Numbered from the stretch's first letter, positions 26,317 through 37,119 are shown. The stretch is DNA of 64,000 nt from Metabacillus crassostreae (GCF_016908395.1 NZ_JAFBDU010000006.1:1-64000); one strand, 5' to 3'. Made by a program: numbers and translations. The notes: generated from the sequence alone by a model not told the origin.

Positions 26317-26806
26317 ATTTGATACTCCTTTTTCCCCACGTTTTTATAAAGTATGAGAGTAGTTATAGCATTAATTAAGTCTTAAGTGGTATGTTAAGGT
26401 CGAGAATCAATTACACCATAGGACTAACTGCAAACTTATAATAATTTAATTATAACGAAATTTTTTGGACATGTATCTTATAATTTAGTCATTTTTTTAT
26501 GAAATATGAAAAAAAGAAAGTGGACTAGATAATAAAAAAATATAACCCTCTCTTATACAAAATACCATAAAAAAGTATATCGAATTTCGTATAAAATCAC
26601 AACATATTCTTAATAAAACGTTTTCTTTAATAGTAAAATTTTACTTATCTTAAATTAGTAGAACACAATTAACGTTAGATGTAGGTTGAATAGTTATGCT
26701 CTATATATTATAAGGTTGAAATTAGTTAAGTATGAAAGGTAATAATAAAGTTTGACGTAATTGCTGATACCTATTAGGATAGAAATTAAATAGAGAGGTG
26801 TGAAGA
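26317..26806. other. Divergent intergenic region yutJ/yuzB
   Basis: 490 bp, very AT-rich, with no open frame worth reporting. The AACGTTTTCTTT string near 26617 resembles half of a cre site but fits the consensus poorly. Confidence 0.4.
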
Positions 26807-27043
26807 ATGAAGCCGATAATTGAATTTTGTATTAGTAATTTGGCAAATGGTTCTCAAGCTGCTTTAGAAATACTTGAGAAAGATCCAAATTTAGATATTA
26901 TAGAATATGGCTGTCTTAGTTATTGTGGCAAATGCTACAGTTCATTATATGCGTTAGTAAATGGAGAAATTGTTACAGGAGATAATCCAGAAGGTCTAGT
27001 TGAAAATATCTATACGTACTTAGAAGAAAACCCTATGTTTTAA
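26807..27043 (+). CDS. yuzB: DUF1450 protein YuzB
   Basis: 78-residue DUF1450 protein. [20 protein letters not shown] and [22 protein letters not shown] carry a conserved C-x3-C-x2-C set, suggesting metal or Fe-S binding or redox chemistry in a thioredoxin-like ferredoxin fold. Function unknown. ATG with GAGAGGTG 8 bp upstream. Confidence 0.88.
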   Translation: MKPIIEFCISNLANGSQAALEILEKDPNLDIIEYGCLSYCGKCYSSLYALVNGEIVTGDNPEGLVENIYTYLEENPMF

Positions 27044-27119
27044 ATTCCTTACTAAAAGAGCTGATACAGTAGTGAAGATAAGATAATTCACTTTGATCAG
27101 CTATTTATATTTGTCCCTT

Positions 27120-27812
27120 TTAGCCTGACTTTTGCTCGCGCATTTCTGACCAACGATCTTTTGCCATTTGGACAATTCCTTTTTCGACTGTATCTTTTTG
27201 TTTTTCAATAACTCTTGAGAAATATCTTGTAGCTTGCACGTGATTGTCGACACGACGGCTAAGCTCTCCAATAATATATAATAGCTTAACCTCAGATAAA
27301 TGAGTTTCAGAATAGTCACTATTCATATAAGATTTAAGATACTCTTCTAATGCAAGACGCAAAAAACGCTTCTCTTCTGCTATGTTTACTTCTTCTGTTC
27401 GGTATAACCATGATAAGCGCAGATATAGTCCAGCTAACGCAATATTCTTTTCTTTTTTTATAGTGGCACAGTAAATGGCTAATTTATAAGAGTTTATTGC
27501 AGTTTCTAAAGATCGCTCATCACAATAGAACTTATTGTTCCAGTTTGTAGAGATTTTCTCTTGGATAGCTTCCATAGTCATTGGTGGAAAGTAATTGCTA
27601 GATTCCTCAGTGGAAGAAAATCCACATGATGGACAAACATGGACATAATATAGAAGTGGATTTATCTTCGTAGAAATATAAAAAGAACAAAAGTCTGTAT
27701 CATGTTTATGAGCACGAATGTACCTAGAAAGTACCTTTTTAGTAGTGTATGAAGTTTTACAAATATAACAATCGACTTTCCTGTCATATAAATAGTCAAG
27801 GTTCTTTTCCAT
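27120..27812 (-). CDS. DUF2225 protein
   Basis: 230-residue protein with two CxxC pairs near the N-terminus (DCYICKTSYTTKKV and VCPSCGFSSTEESS), typical of DUF2225 and probably a zinc site. A long helical region like a TPR follows (YLRLSWLYRTEE, YIIGELSRRVDNHVQATRYFSRV). Function unknown. The ATG at 27812 with AAAGGAAG 8 bp upstream is preferred to the in-frame GTG at 27821. Convergent with yuzB. Confidence 0.85.
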   Translation of the reverse strand: MEKNLDYLYDRKVDCYICKTSYTTKKVLSRYIRAHKHDTDFCSFYISTKINPLLYYVHVCPSCGFSSTEESSNYFPPMTMEAIQEKISTNWNNKFYCDERSLETAINSYKLAIYCATIKKEKNIALAGLYLRLSWLYRTEEVNIAEEKRFLRLALEEYLKSYMNSDYSETHLSEVKLLYIIGELSRRVDNHVQATRYFSRVIEKQKDTVEKGIVQMAKDRWSEMREQKSG

Positions 27813-27931
27813 TCGGATCACTTCCTTTTACCTATAAAAGTCATAATGAATTATACCTATAAGAAAAGTATACCAAATAAATAAGGAAAAGGAACTATTT
27901 TCAGGAAGGAAATTGGTCTTAAATTAAAAAT

Positions 27932-27964
27932 AAAAGCTCTCTGTTATAAACAGTGAGCTTTTAC
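27932..27964. terminator. Terminator-like hairpin upstream of dapF
   Basis: AAAAGCTC (27932-27939) pairs with GAGCTTTT (27955-27962), with inner CTGT/ACAG. It stands between the DUF2225 start and dapF, so it may act as an attenuator in the dapF leader or insulate it. Confidence 0.55.
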
Positions 27965-28047
27965 TTATATAAAACGGGGGATATTTATATTGTGTTCATA
28001 TTTCCAACATTTTATACTAATAAAAACGAAGAAATTTGGAGGCAGCA

Positions 28048-28902
28048 ATGAAATCATTTAAATTCACTAAAATGCACGGATTAGGTAATAATTATATATA
28101 TGTTAATACTTTTGAGGAAAATTTAGACGAAGAAAAATTACCGGATATTGCTGTAAAAGTTTCAAATGTTAATACTGGCATAGGATCTGATGGATTGATC
28201 TTAATATGTCCTTCAGATAAGGCTGATGTTAAAATGAGAATTTTCAATAATGATGGATCAGAAGGTAAGAACTGTGGAAATGGATTACGCTGTGTAGCTA
28301 AGTATGCCTATGAACATAAGTTAGTGACCGAAACAACATTTAAAATCGAAACGCTGTCAGGATTAGTTGAAGCTAGCTTGGAGATTGAAAATGAAATGGT
28401 TAAGCTAATTACGGTTGATATGGGTGAACCTAGACTGTTAAAATCACAAATTCCAATGCTGGGTCAAGCTAATGATAAGGCAATTGATGAGGAAATGGTT
28501 TTCAGTGGACATACTTTAAGAGGTACAACAGTATCTATGGGTAACCCACATGTTATTTTTTATGTAGACGATATTAATGAAGCGCCAGTAACAACATTAG
28601 GTCCAATTATTGAAAAAGATCGCTGTTTTCCGGAAGGAGTTAATGTGGAGTTCGTTGAGGTTGTTTCAAAAAACGAATTGCACTTTAGAGTTTGGGAAAG
28701 AGGCTCAGGTGTCACTCAAGCTTGTGGAACAGGTGCATGTGCAGCAGTTGTATCTTCAGTACTAAATCATCACACTGTACAAGGAGAATTAACAACCGTT
28801 CATTTAGCTGGTGGTGATCTTCATATTAATTGGACATCTGAAGGAAATGTACTTATGACAGGTCCAGCAGAGGTTATATGTACAGGAACGTTTTACCTTT
28901 AA
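28048..28902 (+). CDS. dapF: Diaminopimelate epimerase
   Basis: 284-residue DapF. The catalytic cysteine pair is seen: C76 in [15 protein letters not shown] and the second in [22 protein letters not shown] at the N-terminus is a family signature. It converts LL-DAP to meso-DAP for peptidoglycan and lysine. The ATG at 28048 (MKSFKFTK), 7 nt after GGAGG, gives the usual family length. Intriguingly the same window has a lysine-riboswitch transporter. Confidence 0.97.
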   Translation: MKSFKFTKMHGLGNNYIYVNTFEENLDEEKLPDIAVKVSNVNTGIGSDGLILICPSDKADVKMRIFNNDGSEGKNCGNGLRCVAKYAYEHKLVTETTFKIETLSGLVEASLEIENEMVKLITVDMGEPRLLKSQIPMLGQANDKAIDEEMVFSGHTLRGTTVSMGNPHVIFYVDDINEAPVTTLGPIIEKDRCFPEGVNVEFVEVVSKNELHFRVWERGSGVTQACGTGACAAVVSSVLNHHTVQGELTTVHLAGGDLHINWTSEGNVLMTGPAEVICTGTFYL

Positions 28903-29000
28903 CAATCTAGAAGCTTGGTCGGTTCAAATATTTGAGTGATTGCATACCTTAGATTATAATAAAAGGATAATCCTTTCAGAAAAAGCAAGGAGGTATAAAT

Positions 29001-29363
29001 ATGACTGAGATTGTTAGTATATCTGAAGCAGCAGCTTTTCAAATAAAAGATATGATGAAAGAAAGTGAAGAAGAACAGGCTTATCTTCGCGTTGGAGTTA
29101 AAGGCGGAGGCTGTAGTGGTCTTTCTTATGGCATGGGCTTTGAACATGAAATAACAGATGAAGATGAAATTTTAGAGCAACATGGTTTAACAATTCTTAT
29201 AAAAAAAGAGGACGCACCTATTCTCAATGGCACACAAATTGATTATAAGCAATCCATGATGGGTGGAGGATTCACTATCGAAAATCCTAATGCGATCGCT
29301 AACTGTGGCTGTGGATCTTCATTTAGAACAGCAGCTAACACTGGGACTCCAGAAGAATGTTAA
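29001..29363 (+). CDS. yutM: Iron-sulfur cluster assembly protein, IscA/ErpA type (YutM)
   Basis: 120-residue A-type carrier. The three conserved cysteines are present: VKGGGCSGLSYGMGF and, at the C-terminus, IANCGCGSSFRT (CGC motif). It accepts and transfers Fe-S clusters. ATG with AAGGAGG 8 bp upstream. Isolated gene flanked by convergent yumC. Confidence 0.94.
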   Translation: MTEIVSISEAAAFQIKDMMKESEEEQAYLRVGVKGGGCSGLSYGMGFEHEITDEDEILEQHGLTILIKKEDAPILNGTQIDYKQSMMGGGFTIENPNAIANCGCGSSFRTAANTGTPEEC

Positions 29364-29367
29364 TTTA

Positions 29368-29399
29368 AAAAACGACTGACAATATTGTCAGTCGTTTTT
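29368..29399. terminator. Perfect palindromic terminator between yutM and yumC
   Basis: AAAAACGACTGACAAT (29368-29383) is followed by its exact complement to 29399, ending in TTTTT. It shares the GACTGACA stem with the elements at 423 and 24091. Confidence 0.88.
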
Positions 29400-29417
29400 G
29401 GTTAGTTCTATTTTAAT

Positions 29418-30410
29418 TTAGTTAAATAAACTCGTACTGTGCAGTGGTTGAACTTTAGCTTTAGGATCCATATAAGCCTTTGCGTTATTAACTGCTGTTG
29501 GAGCTTCTCCAAAGCCACTCGCTATTAGCTTAACTTTTCCATCATATGTACAGATATCTCCTGCAGCGTAGATGCCTTCAATATTTGTTTCCATTTTAGA
29601 ATTAACAACAATTGAATTTTTCTCAATTTCTAATCCCCAATTTTTAATTGGTCCTAACGATGAGACAAAGCCGTAATTGATAATGAGATCATCGATATCT
29701 AATACTTCCTTACGATCTCCTTTAACTTCTTCTAAAACGATTTGCTTTATTGATTCGTCTCCAATCAATTCTGTTGGTACAAAAGGTGTGACAACATTAA
29801 CCTTGGAGTTCATTAGTAATTCGACACTATGTTCATGTGCTCTGAATTTATCTCTCCGATGAATAAGAGCAACACTTTCTGCAATTGGTTCAAGCATTAA
29901 TGCCCAATCTACTGCAGAATCTCCTCCACCGCACAGAGCAACACGTTTTCCAGCAAACTTATTTAAATCATCTACAAAATAATGTAGATTAGCATTTTCG
30001 TACTTAGTCGCATCCTCAATTTCAAGCTTTCGAGGTTTAAATGCTCCATTACCAGCTGTAATGATTATTGTTTTTGTATAGTGAATTTCACTATTAGTCG
30101 TTAACTTAAATACACCATCGGCTTGTTTTTCAACTTCTTCAACTGCTTGTTCTAGGGAAACAGTAGGTGAGAATTGATTCATCTGTTCTTTCAAATTATC
30201 CACAAGCTCCTGTGCTCTTACTTTAGGAAAACCCGCTACATCATAAATATACTTTTCTGGATATAGAGCAGATAGCTGACCGCCCAGCTGTGGAAGACTT
30301 TCGATGATTTTTACACTTGCCTGCCTCATTCCACCATAAAAAGCAGTAAATAATCCAACAGGTCCTCCACCAATAATGGTGATATCATAAACTTTAGTAT
30401 CTTCTTTCAC
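29418..30410 (-). CDS. yumC: Ferredoxin/flavodoxin-NADP+ reductase YumC (TrxR-like)
   Basis: 330-residue FAD protein of the thioredoxin-reductase-like FNR type. [22 protein letters not shown] (FAD), [16 protein letters not shown] (NADPH; lacks the CxxC of thioredoxin reductase) and [11 protein letters not shown] near the end. It reduces ferredoxin or flavodoxin with NADPH. The GTG at 30410 ([14 protein letters not shown]) has GGAGGAG 5-10 bp upstream and is preferred to the longer frame start at 30467. Confidence 0.93.
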   Translation of the reverse strand: MKEDTKVYDITIIGGGPVGLFTAFYGGMRQASVKIIESLPQLGGQLSALYPEKYIYDVAGFPKVRAQELVDNLKEQMNQFSPTVSLEQAVEEVEKQADGVFKLTTNSEIHYTKTIIITAGNGAFKPRKLEIEDATKYENANLHYFVDDLNKFAGKRVALCGGGDSAVDWALMLEPIAESVALIHRRDKFRAHEHSVELLMNSKVNVVTPFVPTELIGDESIKQIVLEEVKGDRKEVLDIDDLIINYGFVSSLGPIKNWGLEIEKNSIVVNSKMETNIEGIYAAGDICTYDGKVKLIASGFGEAPTAVNNAKAYMDPKAKVQPLHSTSLFN

Positions 30411-30892
30411 ATGAGCTCCTCCTTTTATCGTTCGAATGCTTATTAGGGAAATCTTAACATAATACATCGTTACATTACATTTAGTGTGTTCAAAAATCTT
30501 AAATGTCTCTAGTTTAAGTGTGATTTTTCTTGGAGAATATTTTATGAAAATCCTTACATTTTGTAGATGTAGTTATAAATTGTAAGTGTTTTATGGCTTT
30601 TTAGCAATAAAAGTGGTAGGTATTATACTTCTTTTTCGTGAAAAAACAAACCATGTTGTTAGAAAAAATTACTTGAAAAATGTTCATTATATATATATGA
30701 TTGGATATAGGTGTAATTATATATATTTATACGTATTTATAAAATTTTTATATTCGTATGCATAGGTAAGTGAATGATTTCACAAAGTTTTATTTCTTTA
30801 AATCAAAATAAAAAGTTGTATTTCAGTGGATTATAGATAATAGACATAATTCGAGCATTACAACAACTTTAGAGTAAAGGTGGATGTATTCG
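30411..30892. other. Divergent intergenic region yumC/yumB
   Basis: About 480 bp of very AT-rich DNA with no gene seen. Both promoters lie here. I looked for a Rex-type TTGTGAAN6TTCACAA site and found only half-sites. Confidence 0.4.
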
Positions 30893-32107
30893 TTGAGAAA
30901 GCCAAGAATTGTCGTTTTAGGTGCAGGTTATGGTGGATTAATTACAGTTACACGATTACAAAAGCAAGTCGGTGTTGACGAAGCAGAAATTACATTAATA
31001 AATAAAAATGACTATCATTATGAAACTACATGGTTACATGAAGCTTCAGCAGGAACTTTACATCATGATAAAGCTCGTTATCAAATTAAAGATATTATTG
31101 ATAACAGTAGAGTGAATTTTGTTCAAGACACTGTTGTTTCTATTGATAAAGAAGCAAAAAAAGTTGTCATGACAAATGGAGAAGTAGAATATGACTATTT
31201 AGTTATTTCTCTAGGTGCTCACCCAGAAACATTTGGTATCCAAGGCTTAAAAGAGTTTGCATTCGGAATTACAAGCATTGATTCTGCTCGCCAACTACGT
31301 GAGCATATCGAATACCAATTCGCTACATATAACATGGAAGCGGAGAAGAAAGATGAGCGTTTAACAATTGTTGTTGGTGGCGCTGGCTTTACTGGAATTG
31401 AATTCCTTGGAGAATTAGGAAACAGAATTCCAGAGCTTTGTAAAGAGTATGATGTAGATTTTAATAAAGTTCGTATTATCTGTGTGGAAGCAGCACCAAC
31501 AGCTTTACCAGGCTTTGATCCTGAATTAGTTGACTACGCAGTTAACCATTTACAGAAAAAAGGCGTAGAATTCATGATTGGTACAGCAATTAAGGAATGT
31601 ATTGAAGAAGGTATCATCGTTGCTAAAGGTGAAGAGCTTGAGACAATTAAAGCTGGTACTGTTGTATGGGCAGCAGGTGTACGTGGTAATAGCGTTGTTG
31701 AAGAAGCAGGCTTTGAAAACATGCGTGGTCGTGTAAAAGTTGATGGTTTCTTACGTGCTCCAGGTCATGATGATGTATTTATCATTGGTGATTGTGCATT
31801 AATCATTAACGAAGAAATTAACCGTCCATATCCTCCAACAGCTCAAATTGCGATGCAACAAGGTGAGGTATGTGCGAAAAACTTATCTGTAGCAATTCGT
31901 GAGCGCGGTGAAATGGCTACATTTACTCCGGATATTAAAGGCTCTGTTGCATCATTAGGAGAACATGATGCAGTTGGTGTTGTATTTGGTAAAAAGTTAG
32001 TTGGTACAAAAGCATCATTTATGAAAAAGATGATCGATAACCGTGCATTATTCATGGTTGGTGGACCTTCATTAGTAGTGAAAAAAGGGAAATTTAATAT
32101 TCTATAA
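30893..32107 (+). CDS. yumB: Type II NADH dehydrogenase YumB
   Basis: 404-residue NDH-2. FAD motif [18 protein letters not shown] (residues 4-21), NADH motif [19 protein letters not shown] (about 160-178), and [11 protein letters not shown] plus [12 protein letters not shown] typical of quinone-reducing NDH-2. A peripheral membrane enzyme feeding NADH electrons to menaquinone. The TTG at 30893 ([10 protein letters not shown]) with AAAGGTGG 9 nt upstream is preferred to the in-frame ATG at 30884, which abuts it. Confidence 0.93.
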   Translation: MRKPRIVVLGAGYGGLITVTRLQKQVGVDEAEITLINKNDYHYETTWLHEASAGTLHHDKARYQIKDIIDNSRVNFVQDTVVSIDKEAKKVVMTNGEVEYDYLVISLGAHPETFGIQGLKEFAFGITSIDSARQLREHIEYQFATYNMEAEKKDERLTIVVGGAGFTGIEFLGELGNRIPELCKEYDVDFNKVRIICVEAAPTALPGFDPELVDYAVNHLQKKGVEFMIGTAIKECIEEGIIVAKGEELETIKAGTVVWAAGVRGNSVVEEAGFENMRGRVKVDGFLRAPGHDDVFIIGDCALIINEEINRPYPPTAQIAMQQGEVCAKNLSVAIRERGEMATFTPDIKGSVASLGEHDAVGVVFGKKLVGTKASFMKKMIDNRALFMVGGPSLVVKKGKFNIL

Positions 32108-32122
32108 AAAGCAACACTAAAG

Positions 32123-32150
32123 GACAAGGGCTCATGCTCTTGTCTTTTTT
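32123..32150 (+). terminator. Terminator of yumB
   Basis: GACAAG (32123-32128) pairs with CTTGTC (32139-32144), extended inward by G-U and G-C, followed by T6. Confidence 0.8.
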
Positions 32151-32377
32151 TATAAGCAGTAAATATACCTAATGTAATATGGCTCTTAGGTCTTCTTTTC
32201 TACTTAAGAAAAATATGTATTTATATTTTCTAAATAGTAAGAAAATTAAAGAGGAATAAAGTATGATCTGTATGTATTCGCTTACATAAACAATTTTGTC
32301 AGAATATCTCCCTTTATAATTGTCAGAATAATTGGTATATTATCTAAAACAATTCATTTTCCAAAGGGGAGACGTTT

Positions 32378-32500
32378 ATGAATACAACAGAGGTTAAAAC
32401 TAAGGAATGTCCCTATTGTTCTGGTAAAGGGTATTTTCAGCTAATGCTCGGTGGATCTGAAACATGTGGAAGCTGCGAAGGCACAGGTAAGAAGTCATAA
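32378..32500 (+). CDS. yuiA: YuiA family zinc-knuckle small protein
   Basis: 40-residue protein with a DnaJ-like Cys repeat pair: KECPYCSGKGYF and ETCGSCEGTGKK (two CxxCxGxG). It matches the YuiA family and precedes yuiB as in B. subtilis. AAAGGGGAG is about 6 bp before the ATG. It probably binds one zinc; function unknown. Confidence 0.88.
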   Translation: MNTTEVKTKECPYCSGKGYFQLMLGGSETCGSCEGTGKKS

Positions 32501-32575
32501 AACGTTCACTGACTTTCAATTGACTGTCGTTCAATCGTCCTTTACACTAATAATGGTGTAATGGAGGTGATAGCG

Positions 32576-32896
32576 ATGTTAAGCTTACCTGTTTTATTAA
32601 TATCAATGCTTTTATTTTTAGTTTTATTTTTTGGAATCGGCTTTTTATTAAATATGCTTTTACGTATGTCATGGATAATGGCAATTATATATCCTATAGT
32701 TTGTATTTTTATTATAGATGATGTGAGATTTATACAATATTTCCAAAATCCTGGTGAATCTTTTACTGAACTAGGTAATAAAATAACCTCACTTGCTCTT
32801 GCTGACTTATTAATCTTATCTTCTGGCTTAATAGGTGCAATTCTTGCAGGAGTTACAATTAAAATGCTGCGTAAAAGAGGCTATCAAATGTTTTAA
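32576..32896 (+). CDS. yuiB: YuiB family membrane protein
   Basis: 106-residue protein with three hydrophobic segments (about 3-28, 33-50 and 80-98): LLISMLLFLVLFFGIGFLLN, WIMAIIYPIVCIFII and LSSGLIGAILAGVTI. Basic tail KMLRKRGYQMF. Function unknown. ATG 32576 with GGAGGTG 6 nt upstream; the open frame extends back to 32561. Follows yuiA by 75 bp. Confidence 0.87.
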   Translation: MLSLPVLLISMLLFLVLFFGIGFLLNMLLRMSWIMAIIYPIVCIFIIDDVRFIQYFQNPGESFTELGNKITSLALADLLILSSGLIGAILAGVTIKMLRKRGYQMF

Positions 32897-32913
32897 ACAT
32901 ATACTTAATACAA

Positions 32914-32940
32914 GCTTCGCATCAAAATATGATGTGAGGC
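32914..32940 (+). terminator. Hairpin after yuiB
   Basis: GCTTCGCATCA (32914-32924) pairs with TGATGTGAGGC (32930-32940) with two G-U pairs. It lacks a T-run, so it may stabilise a 3' end rather than terminate. Confidence 0.5.
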
Positions 32941-33127
32941 TATTTGCGTTATATAGGGGAATATATTGACGCCAGGAACCCTTATTAACAAGGATTTGAA
33001 AAGGTGCAAAAAGTTGTAAAATTACTCCTGCTAAACTCTCAATATATAGTTTTTTTTCATTATTTATGAATACTTTCTTGCAAATTAGGGAACGAATAAA
33101 TTTGTGAGAGGAGTGGAAAGTAAATAT

Positions 33128-33853
33128 ATGATAAGTATAAAGAGAGTAAGTAAAAGAATTATTATGACTTTATTATTTTTAGGTGCATTAACGACTACAT
33201 TTGAAGCTATATCAGGTGTTAAAGCAAAGGACATTGCAAACTGGTATGGATATGATCAATTAAGTTCAGGATATAATGATAGTGTTAATCAGTCAGAGGA
33301 GAAAGATACATTTAAGTTTTTGGGACTTTCTTTCAAATCATTAAGAAGTGAGCCTACTGTTACCAAAGAAATTTCTTCAAGTGTAGAAGCGGTGAATCAT
33401 GATGTTTCATTGGAGGATGCTTTTGACTGGTCGAAGTTCCCAACAAAAAAAGTTGTCGCAACTGGATATACAGCAGGTGTAGAATCAACAGGTAAAAACC
33501 CTGATCACCCAAGTTATGGAATTACATATTCAGGAGTAAAGGTAAAGCGTGATTTATACTCTACTGTTGCTGCAGATCTAGATGTGTTTCCATTAGGAAC
33601 AATCTTATTTATTCCAGGTTATGGGTATGGTGTTGTAGCAGATAAAGGTGGGGCAATAAAAGGGAATAAATTAGATCTCTTTTATGAAACAGTATCTGAG
33701 GTTTACAATGATTGGGGCAAGAAGCATTTAGATGTATATGTTGTCGAGATGGGTGATGGCACAATAACAGAACAAGAATTAGAAAAGCTAAACAATGATG
33801 AATCCATGCAGGTATTTAGACAAAAGTATATAAAAGATAAAACAAAAAGCTAA
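33128..33853 (+). CDS. yuiC: 3D-domain protein YuiC
   Basis: 241-residue secreted or membrane-anchored protein. An N-terminal hydrophobic signal segment (about 9-28) precedes a linker and a C-terminal 3D domain with the three Asp landmarks: [39 protein letters not shown] and [17 protein letters not shown]. YuiC-type enzymes are muralytic (lytic transglycosylase related to MltA/Sps). The start is uncertain: ATG 33128, or GTG at 33113 or 33104; the best Shine-Dalgarno (AGAGGAG) lies at the upstream starts. Confidence 0.88.
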   Translation: MISIKRVSKRIIMTLLFLGALTTTFEAISGVKAKDIANWYGYDQLSSGYNDSVNQSEEKDTFKFLGLSFKSLRSEPTVTKEISSSVEAVNHDVSLEDAFDWSKFPTKKVVATGYTAGVESTGKNPDHPSYGITYSGVKVKRDLYSTVAADLDVFPLGTILFIPGYGYGVVADKGGAIKGNKLDLFYETVSEVYNDWGKKHLDVYVVEMGDGTITEQELEKLNNDESMQVFRQKYIKDKTKS

Positions 33854-33875
33854 TGGATTCATCCATTAGCTTTTT
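33844..33875. terminator. Bidirectional terminator overlapping the yuiC stop
   Basis: AAAAAGCTAATGGAT (33844-33858) pairs perfectly with 33861-33875 (ending TTTTT). It includes the yuiC stop codon and serves the convergent gene as well. Confidence 0.85.
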
Positions 33876-33889
33876 CAATTTCATACTAT

Positions 33890-34696
33890 TTAAAGCAAGA
33901 GCTCATTTTCTTGTGGCTGTGGATATAAAGTAGGATGTAATCTAAAAGCAAGCTTTTGAAGTCCATATAGTAGCCTTGGAGAGGGACGACAAAATAATGA
34001 CTCTTCTAATAGATGAATATGTCCATTTTTTACAGCTTTTAGATCTTGAGCATTCACTCTTTTTAAAACATGTGAAATTTTCATCCTAGACTGTTTAACG
34101 CCTACCCATGATAAACAGATATGATCAGGATTTCGGTTAAAAACATCGTCCCAATTCGTTTGAACACTTGCTAATTCTACATCATCAAAAATATTTTTTG
34201 CACCAGCTAATTCACTAAGCTCTGTAAGCCAATTTATTTTACCTGGAGTGAAAATAGGATTTGGCCACCATTCGAAGTAAACTGATGGAGGTTGGTCAAT
34301 AGTCTCAGAAATGGCACGGTATGTATTCAGAGTATGGTTATATTTTTTTAAGACGTCTCTTGTTTCGGCTTCTTTACCAGTTGCTTTTCCTAATAATTCA
34401 AGATCACTTGCAATATCGCTGAATGACTGAGGATTAAACACGATATGAGGTATGTTACGAGCTTCTAACTCTTTCACATTTTTCTCCATACCTGGTACGC
34501 TTAGAGAAGCTAACACTAAATCTGGCTTATAGGATTCAAGCAGGTCCATATCAATGGATAGATCTGGTCCTAGCTTAGGAAGGTAATTTAATTCTAATGG
34601 CCAATCAGAAAAATCATCTAGTGCAATAAGATCGTTCTTTAACCCTAAATAAACAGCAAGCTCTGTATTACTTGGACAAATAGAAATTAGCTTCAA
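33890..34696 (-). CDS. BtuF-like cobalamin-binding protein without signal peptide
   Basis: 268-residue helical-backbone periplasmic-binding fold (TroA/BtuF type). ISICPSNTELAVYLGLKNDLIALDD at the start, LELLGKATGKE in the linking helix, and CLSWVGVK. No signal peptide or lipobox and no ABC permease or ATPase nearby, so it is probably cytoplasmic; such stand-alone proteins are usually annotated as cobalamin-binding proteins. TTG start with AGGAGGGA upstream. 13 bp after yuiD on the same strand, probably one operon. Confidence 0.8.
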   Translation of the reverse strand: MKLISICPSNTELAVYLGLKNDLIALDDFSDWPLELNYLPKLGPDLSIDMDLLESYKPDLVLASLSVPGMEKNVKELEARNIPHIVFNPQSFSDIASDLELLGKATGKEAETRDVLKKYNHTLNTYRAISETIDQPPSVYFEWWPNPIFTPGKINWLTELSELAGAKNIFDDVELASVQTNWDDVFNRNPDHICLSWVGVKQSRMKISHVLKRVNAQDLKAVKNGHIHLLEESLFCRPSPRLLYGLQKLAFRLHPTLYPQPQENELLL

Positions 34697-34709
34697 ATAA
34701 TCCCTCCTC

Positions 34710-35189
34710 TTAAAGTGTAAATAAAAAATGTAATAATAGAGCTAAGCATATCCCAGTTAATCCGCCAAAAAATACTTCAATTGGCTGATGACCTAAGAGC
34801 TCTTTTAACTTCTTTTGTTTATCTTTCATTTCTTTATTTGGCCAAACTTTCGCTTCTTCAACAAAAGTATTAAAATCAAGCACCAATTGATTTAATACTG
34901 TTGCTTGCTCGCCAGCATGCCTTCTTACTCCTGTAGCATCAAACATTGTAATAATGGCAAAAACTGCTGATATCGCAAAAATTGAAGAATCTAAACCATG
35001 ATCTAGTGCAACCCCAGTAGCAAGAGCTGTAACCGCTGCTGAATGGGAGCTAGGCATTCCTCCTGTACTTGTTACAAGAGACCAATCCCACTTTCTTGTT
35101 GCAATAAATAAAATAGGTACCTTAACAAACTGTGCAAAGAAAATAGCTGCTAATGCTGCAATTAAAGGGAAATTTAGAAATAGTTCCAA
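34710..35189 (-). CDS. yuiD: Divergent PAP2 family membrane protein YuiD
   Basis: 159-residue DUF212 protein. STGGMPSSHSAAVTALATG contains the PAP2-like SGxxSSH motif, and ATGVRRHAGEQATVLNQLV follows. Hydrophobic segments at both ends (NFPLIAALAAIFFAQ and FFGGLTGICLALLLHFLF). Probable lipid phosphatase-like membrane protein; substrate unknown. The TTG at 35189 (MELFLNFPL) with AAAGGAG 8 nt upstream matches the family N-terminus better than the in-frame TTG at 35207. Confidence 0.88.
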   Translation of the reverse strand: MELFLNFPLIAALAAIFFAQFVKVPILFIATRKWDWSLVTSTGGMPSSHSAAVTALATGVALDHGLDSSIFAISAVFAIITMFDATGVRRHAGEQATVLNQLVLDFNTFVEEAKVWPNKEMKDKQKKLKELLGHQPIEVFFGGLTGICLALLLHFLFTL

Positions 35190-35492
35190 AATGAGTGCTC
35201 CTTTCAAATGTAAAACAATATTAAAGTGCTTACAATTTTAATTAAAGTTTCTATTTGTTACAATCAAATAGAAAAAGCTAGCTAGAGAACAATTTTGTAT
35301 GTAGGTTTTAAATTAGTAATCAATAAAATGATTTTTCTCATTATAGCATATCTTCTAATCCAACCCTTAAACAATGAATTTAGTATTATGCATGTTTTTA
35401 TTGATTATAACCATATACTTAGTAAGTTTTCTAAAGTTTGCTTACAGTGTTAAAATAAACTCAGTTTTTCATTCCATACGGAGGTGTTGTTG

Positions 35493-36995
35493 TTGTTTCA
35501 AGTACATAATCAACTTAATTTAGAAGATCATGAAACACTTGTGATCGGTTTATTTCAACAAAATAATAAATTATCTGGTTACATAGCAGATTTAGATAAC
35601 CAATTAGATGGTAAGCTTTCAGAGTTAATAAAAGATGGAGACTTATCTGCTAAAAGAAAAGCCATTACTAAAATACATACCCTAGGTAAGCTTCCTGTAA
35701 AACGTATTTATATAGTTGGTTTGGGAAAAGAAAAATTATTAGATTTTACATCAGTTAAAGAAGCTTTTGGTAAACTATTCAAAACCGTCCAAGAAATGAA
35801 AGTTCATCACCTGACTGTCGCACTAGAAACATTTGTTGCAGAAAATCTTGATCAAAATGAAGCAGCCCACGCATTGGCAGAGGCTTTCGCTTTATCTACT
35901 TATCAGATACAAGATTATAAGCAGAAATCAAATGAGCCTGAACATAAAATTGAGACAATCCGTATTGCAGTTGATACAGAAGACAGTGATGAAATCAAAT
36001 CAAGTCTTGAGGTGGGGTATGCTTTTGGACAAGGAACAAATAGTGCAAGAACCTTAACGAACATGCCACCTAATCTTTTAACGGCTACAGAGCTAGCAGC
36101 TTATTCAATTGAATTGGCTAAGAAGTATCAATTTGAATATGAAATTCTTGAAAAAGAGGAAATGGAACGTCTTGGAATGGGGGCTTTATTAGCTGTAAAT
36201 AAAGGATCAGAAGAGCCACCAAAAATGATCGTTTTGAAATATCAAGGCAAGGATGAATGGACAGACGTTATAGGATTGGTAGGCAAAGGTATTACCTATG
36301 ATACAGGTGGCTATTCAATCAAGCCAAAAGATGGAATTGTTGGGATGAAAACAGATATGGGTGGAGCAGCATCTGTTCTTGGAGCAATGGAAATTATCGG
36401 TGAAATCAAGCCTGAACAAAATGTAGTTGCTGTAATTCCATCGACTGATAATATGATCAGTGGGGGTGCATTTAAGCCTGACGACGTTATTGTGTCATTA
36501 AGTGGAAAAACGATTGAAGTGCTTAATACAGATGCTGAAGGACGACTTGCACTTGCAGATGGAGTGACATATGCTAAACACCATGGTGCAAATTATTTAG
36601 TAGATGTTGCAACACTAACTGGAGGAGTAATCATTGCCTTAGGAACTGATACAACAGGTGCAATGACTAACAATGAGCCATTATTCGAACAAATTCTTCA
36701 AGCATCACATGAATGTGAAGAGCCAGTTTGGCGCTTACCAATATTTGAAAAAGATAAAAAACGCGTTCGTAATAGTAAAATGGCAGATCTAAACAATTCG
36801 CCAGGTCGTGAAGGTCATGCAATAATGGCTGGTGCCTTTATCGGAGAATTTGCTGAAGAAACTCCATGGGTACATCTTGATATCGCAGGAACAGCTACAA
36901 CTTCAAAAGAAACTGACCTAGGTCCATCAGGCGCAACAGGTGTTATGGCTAGAACATTGGCTACATTTGTAGAACGCTTTGAGGTTAATGAATAA
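35493..36995 (+). CDS. pepA: Leucyl aminopeptidase (M17) PepA/YuiE
   Basis: 500-residue M17 cytosolic aminopeptidase. The metal-binding and active-site segments are intact: [19 protein letters not shown] (Lys and Asp), [12 protein letters not shown] and [13 protein letters not shown] (Asp and Glu). Cleaves N-terminal residues from peptides. Four in-frame GTG/TTG codons follow GGAGG at 35480-35484; the last TTG (35493, MFQVHNQLN) gives 8-nt spacing and is preferred. Confidence 0.94.
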   Translation: MFQVHNQLNLEDHETLVIGLFQQNNKLSGYIADLDNQLDGKLSELIKDGDLSAKRKAITKIHTLGKLPVKRIYIVGLGKEKLLDFTSVKEAFGKLFKTVQEMKVHHLTVALETFVAENLDQNEAAHALAEAFALSTYQIQDYKQKSNEPEHKIETIRIAVDTEDSDEIKSSLEVGYAFGQGTNSARTLTNMPPNLLTATELAAYSIELAKKYQFEYEILEKEEMERLGMGALLAVNKGSEEPPKMIVLKYQGKDEWTDVIGLVGKGITYDTGGYSIKPKDGIVGMKTDMGGAASVLGAMEIIGEIKPEQNVVAVIPSTDNMISGGAFKPDDVIVSLSGKTIEVLNTDAEGRLALADGVTYAKHHGANYLVDVATLTGGVIIALGTDTTGAMTNNEPLFEQILQASHECEEPVWRLPIFEKDKKRVRNSKMADLNNSPGREGHAIMAGAFIGEFAEETPWVHLDIAGTATTSKETDLGPSGATGVMARTLATFVERFEVNE

Positions 36996-37083
36996 GTTAT
37001 TATTAGAAAGAACCTTCTTTTTATAAGTACTCCTAAACATGAGGAGAACATCTAAAGGTTCAGGGTAAAGTAAATAGCACAAG

Positions 37084-37119
37084 AAGCTTGAGGAATAATG
37101 TTTTTCCTCAAGCTTTTTT
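37084..37119 (+). terminator. Terminator downstream of pepA
   Basis: AAGCTTGAGGA (37084-37094) pairs with TCCTCAAGCTT (37105-37115), followed by a T-run. Between it and the repeat at 37531 I see only AT-rich DNA. Confidence 0.82.

Noticed and set aside
26612-26632. cre site upstream of yuzB
   Set aside because: AACGTTTTCTTT is present but the upstream half lacks TGNAAN; match too weak.
30411-30892. Rex operator before yumB
   Set aside because: Only separate TTCACAA-like half-sites are seen; no complete inverted repeat at the right spacing.
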